A program made the translations under genes and the position numbers. A stretch of DNA of 64,000 nt from Cognatishimia sp. MH4019 (GTDB taxonomy: Bacteria > Pseudomonadota > Alphaproteobacteria > Rhodobacterales > Rhodobacteraceae). The notes under the pieces are model-generated. The model searched no databases. It was not told the origin of the DNA and worked only from the letters and a program-made list of their open reading frames with translations. The stretch is from positions 1-64,000 of the forward strand of contig NZ_JAHTBL010000012.1 of assembly GCF_020177595.1 (NCBI RefSeq), given 5' to 3'. Of this stretch, positions 61,198-64,000 are shown piece after piece. Position 1 is the stretch's first letter; each line of letters begins with the position of its first letter.

Positions 61198-63639
61198 ATG
61201 ACTGTTCCAAGCCACGCGCGTGTTGTGATTATCGGGGGTGGCGTGATCGGCTGCTCGGTTGCGTATCATCTGGCCAAACAAGGCTGGTCGGATGTGGTTC
61301 TGCTGGAGCGCAAGCAACTGACCAGCGGCACAACTTGGCATGCGGCCGGCCTGATCGCGCAACTGCGGGCGTCGATCAACATGACGCGTTTGGCCAAGTA
61401 TAGCCAAGAGCTGTATGGCGAGCTTGAGGCCGAGACAGGCGTGTCGACCGGGTTCAAGCGCAATGGCTCAATCACCGTCGCTTTGACGGAACATCGCCAA
61501 GAGGAGATCTTGCGCCAAGCGTCCATGGCGCGGGCGTTCGGGGTCGAAGTGGAACAGATCTCTCCGACTGATGTGGCGACGCGTTATCCACATCTTAACA
61601 CCGATGATATCGTGGGTGCGGTTTATCTGGACAAGGACGGCCAGGGCGATCCGGCGAACATCGCTTTGGCGCTTGCGAAGGGCGCGCGGCAGAAGGGTGC
61701 CAAAGTGCTTGAGCGCGTGTCTGTGACCGGCATCAAACGCGAAGGGATTCGGGTCACCGGCGTTGATTGGCAAAGCGGTGAAGAGAGCGGTCATATCACC
61801 GCTGACATGGTCGTGAATTGCGGTGGAATGTGGGGCCATGACGTGGGCCGCTTGGCAGGGGTGAACGTGCCGCTGCAAGCGTGCGAGCATTTCTATATCG
61901 TCACAGAAGCCATTGAAGGGCTTCAACAGTTGCCAGTTCTGCGCGTTCCTGACGAGTGCGCTTATTATAAAGAAGATGCAGGCAAAATGCTGCTGGGCGC
62001 GTTTGAGCCTGTCGCCAAGCCTTGGGCAATGGACGGAATCCCGAAAGACTTCGAGTTTGATCAGTTACCCGAAGATTTCGATCATTTCGAGCCGATCCTT
62101 GAGGCGGCTGTGAACCGTATGCCGATGTTGGCAGAGGCAGGGATTCATACCTTCTTCAATGGTCCCGAAAGCTTCACGCCGGATGACGCTTATCATCTGG
62201 GACTTGCGCCAGAGTTGGACAATTTCTGGGTGGCTGCAGGCTTTAACTCGATTGGTATCCAATCGGCAGGCGGCGCTGGCATGGCGCTGGCGCAATGGAT
62301 GGAGAGGGGTGAAAAACCGTTTGATCTGGGCGACGTGGATATCAGCCGGATGCAGCCTTTTCAGGGTAACAAAACCTATCTGGCCAAGCGGGCTACCGAG
62401 ACGTTGGGGCTGCTGTATGCAGACCATTTCCCTTACCGGCAAAAGGCGACGGCGCGTGGGGTCAGGCGGTCTCCGCTCCATGAACATTTGAAGGCGCAGG
62501 GGGCTGTCTTCGGCGAGTTTGCCGGATGGGAGCGCGCCAACTGGTTTGCCGATGAAGGTCAGACGCCGGAATACGAGTATAGCTGGAAGCGCCAGAACTG
62601 GTTTGAAAACTCCGCCCGTGAACATGCCGCGATCCGCGAAGCCGTGGGGCTTTATGATATGTCCTCGTTCGGGAAAATCCGGGTGGAAGGCAAGGATGCA
62701 GAAGCTTTCCTTAACCATATCTGTGGTGCAGATATGGCTGTGGTTAACGGAAAAATCGTTTATACACAGTTCCTTAATCAGTATGGCGGGATTGAGGCGG
62801 ACGTCACTGTGACCCGTCTAAGCGATGACGCCTACCTTGTTGTCACCCCGGCAGCGACGCGCCTTGCGGATCAGACGTGGATGCGTCGTCACAAGGGAGA
62901 TTTCAATGTGGTTCTCAGCGATATGACGCCCGGAGAAGCCGTTCTTGCCATCATGGGTCCGAACGCGCGCGCGCTGATGCAAACGGTGTCGCCCCATGAC
63001 TTCAGCAATGACGCGCATCCGTTTGGGATGGCCCATGAGATTGAGCTGGGGATGGGCTTGGCCCGCGCGCACCGCGTCTCTTACGTCGGTGAGTTGGGCT
63101 ATGAGATTTACATCAGCTCTGACATGGCGGGCCATGTGTTTGAGACGCTGCACGAGGCCGGTCAGGATCACGGGTTGAAGCTGTGTGGTCTGCATATGAT
63201 GGACAGCTGCCGCATCGAAAAAGGGTTTCGCCATTTCGGCCATGACATCACCTGCGAGGATCATGTGGTTGAGGCGGGGCTTGCCTTTGCAGTGAAGACG
63301 GCCAAACCCAGCTTCATCGGGCGCGACGCGGTGCTGCGCAAGAAAGACGAGGGCGTGAACGCGCGGATGCTGCAGTTCCGGCTCACAGACCCGGAACCGC
63401 TTTTGTATCACAATGAGCCGATCCTGCGGGATGGGGAGGTTGTGGGCCATCTGACCTCGGGCGCTTATGGTCACACGCTGGGCGGCGCGATGGGTCTTGG
63501 CTATGTGCCCTGCAAGGGCGAAAGCCCGTCGGAGGTGCTGGCCAGCGGCTATGAGATTGAGGTGGCGGGCGCGCGTGTTGCGGCGGAAGCCTCGCTCAAG
63601 CCGATGTATGATCCCAAGTCAGAGCGGATGCGTGCCTGA
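61198..63639 (+). CDS. FAD/GcvT-type dimethylglycine or sarcosine dehydrogenase-like protein (second copy)
   Basis: 813 residues from ATG at 61198; a start 15 codons earlier is less likely. VVIIGGGVIGCSVAYHLAKQGW and SGTTWHAAGLIAQLRAS lie in the flavin half; the folate half begins near residue 430 and contains EAFLNHICGADMAV and YVGELGYEIYISSDMAG near 640. It has the same layout as the upstream protein but is clearly diverged, so the two may act on different N-methylated substrates in one pathway. Confidence 0.9.
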   Translation: MTVPSHARVVIIGGGVIGCSVAYHLAKQGWSDVVLLERKQLTSGTTWHAAGLIAQLRASINMTRLAKYSQELYGELEAETGVSTGFKRNGSITVALTEHRQEEILRQASMARAFGVEVEQISPTDVATRYPHLNTDDIVGAVYLDKDGQGDPANIALALAKGARQKGAKVLERVSVTGIKREGIRVTGVDWQSGEESGHITADMVVNCGGMWGHDVGRLAGVNVPLQACEHFYIVTEAIEGLQQLPVLRVPDECAYYKEDAGKMLLGAFEPVAKPWAMDGIPKDFEFDQLPEDFDHFEPILEAAVNRMPMLAEAGIHTFFNGPESFTPDDAYHLGLAPELDNFWVAAGFNSIGIQSAGGAGMALAQWMERGEKPFDLGDVDISRMQPFQGNKTYLAKRATETLGLLYADHFPYRQKATARGVRRSPLHEHLKAQGAVFGEFAGWERANWFADEGQTPEYEYSWKRQNWFENSAREHAAIREAVGLYDMSSFGKIRVEGKDAEAFLNHICGADMAVVNGKIVYTQFLNQYGGIEADVTVTRLSDDAYLVVTPAATRLADQTWMRRHKGDFNVVLSDMTPGEAVLAIMGPNARALMQTVSPHDFSNDAHPFGMAHEIELGMGLARAHRVSYVGELGYEIYISSDMAGHVFETLHEAGQDHGLKLCGLHMMDSCRIEKGFRHFGHDITCEDHVVEAGLAFAVKTAKPSFIGRDAVLRKKDEGVNARMLQFRLTDPEPLLYHNEPILRDGEVVGHLTSGAYGHTLGGAMGLGYVPCKGESPSEVLASGYEIEVAGARVAAEASLKPMYDPKSERMRA

Positions 63640-63709
63640 CGCCCCTTGGCAACCGGGGATGTGGGGCGTATAGGCACGCCCTGATCCCAGACCAACCGGA
63701 GCCGAGCCA

Positions 63710-64000
63710 ATGCAGGGCAGTGCCAATCTGAACGTGATGATGAAAGCCGCGCGCAAAGCGGGGCGGTCGCTGGCCAAGGACTTCCGCGAGGTCGAGAATC
63801 TGCAGGTCTCGATGAAAGGGGCTGGCGACTTTGTCAGCCGTGCTGATCTGGCCGCCGAAGAGATCATCAAGACCGATCTGATGGAAGCACGCCCCACCTA
63901 TGGCTGGATGGCCGAAGAAGGTGGCGAGATCGAAGGCAAAGACCCCACCCGTCGCTGGATTGTTGATCCGCTGGATGGCACGACGAATTATCTGCACGGT
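63710..64000 (+). CDS. inositol monophosphatase-family protein, cut by window end
   Basis: 97 residues are present, up to the window edge. MQGSANLNVMMKAARKAGRSLAKDFREVENLQVS starts the family and WIVDPLDGTTNYLHG near residue 83 is the metal-binding motif. Full proteins are about 260-270 residues, so roughly two thirds lie beyond 64000. It could act on inositol-1-phosphate or as the CysQ/SuhB type. Confidence 0.9.
   Translation, partial: MQGSANLNVMMKAARKAGRSLAKDFREVENLQVSMKGAGDFVSRADLAAEEIIKTDLMEARPTYGWMAEEGGEIEGKDPTRRWIVDPLDGTTNYLHG

Overview
This window looks like chromosome of a marine-type alphaproteobacterium of the Rhodobacteraceae (roseobacter group). The reasons are the moderately GC-rich coding style with long antisense shadow frames, the pcm-tolC-popZ-like order, a PopZ-like polar protein next to a TolC-family protein, a bd-type CIO oxidase beside a sulfide-oxidation operon, and tandem FAD/GcvT demethylating dehydrogenases. 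Identifications come from reading motifs in the translated sequence; no database was searched.

Layout. 1-450: window edge with no convincing complete gene. 450-5608: an operon for a tripartite tricarboxylate transporter (TctC, TctB, TctA) plus a class III CoA-transferase, with a divergent LysR regulator. 5743-16361: a sulfide detoxification and respiration region. A leftward operon (DUF2892 protein, two YeeE/YedE halves, persulfide dioxygenase, DUF442-SQR fusion, SulP) sits downstream of two regulators (Rrf2, Crp/Fnr). A divergent rightward operon carries peroxiredoxin, a DsrE-like exported protein, CIO-type CydAB and a 35-aa CydX-like peptide. Both operons carry the same palindrome (GTGACATTRTCAC) about 40 bp ahead of a plausible start of transcription.

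16758-36525: an integrated element of about 19.7 kb in the 3' end of a tRNA-Cys gene. It has a 20-bp att duplication, paired TTCACACA repeats inside both ends, and a tyrosine integrase beside the tRNA. Its cargo reads as a defence island: (a) a ComEC-type metallo-beta-lactamase protein, an E2-like/E1/JAB triple-fusion protein and a membrane protein, the most unusual system here; (b) a serine recombinase, a putative HUH Rep-like protein and a small ribbon-helix-helix-like protein; (c) a compact cassette of small genes facing an XRE regulator across two matching operators; (d) a type I restriction-modification operon with a GmrSD-like DUF262/DUF1524 gene and a 132-aa unknown gene between hsdM and hsdS.

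36656-64000: core-type chromosome. It holds pcm, a TolC-family protein, a PopZ-like protein, cobQ, efp, ygfZ, a glycosyltransferase, a phosphatase, serine-glyoxylate-type and HisC-type aminotransferases, valS, an orphan form II CoxL-like molybdoenzyme with a DUF2235 hydrolase, a thioesterase, divergent metF/metR with a consensus MetR box, an XRE-cupin regulator, two tandem dimethylglycine/sarcosine dehydrogenase-like proteins, and the start of an inositol-monophosphatase gene cut by the window end. The metF and dehydrogenase genes suggest one-carbon metabolism from methylated amines.
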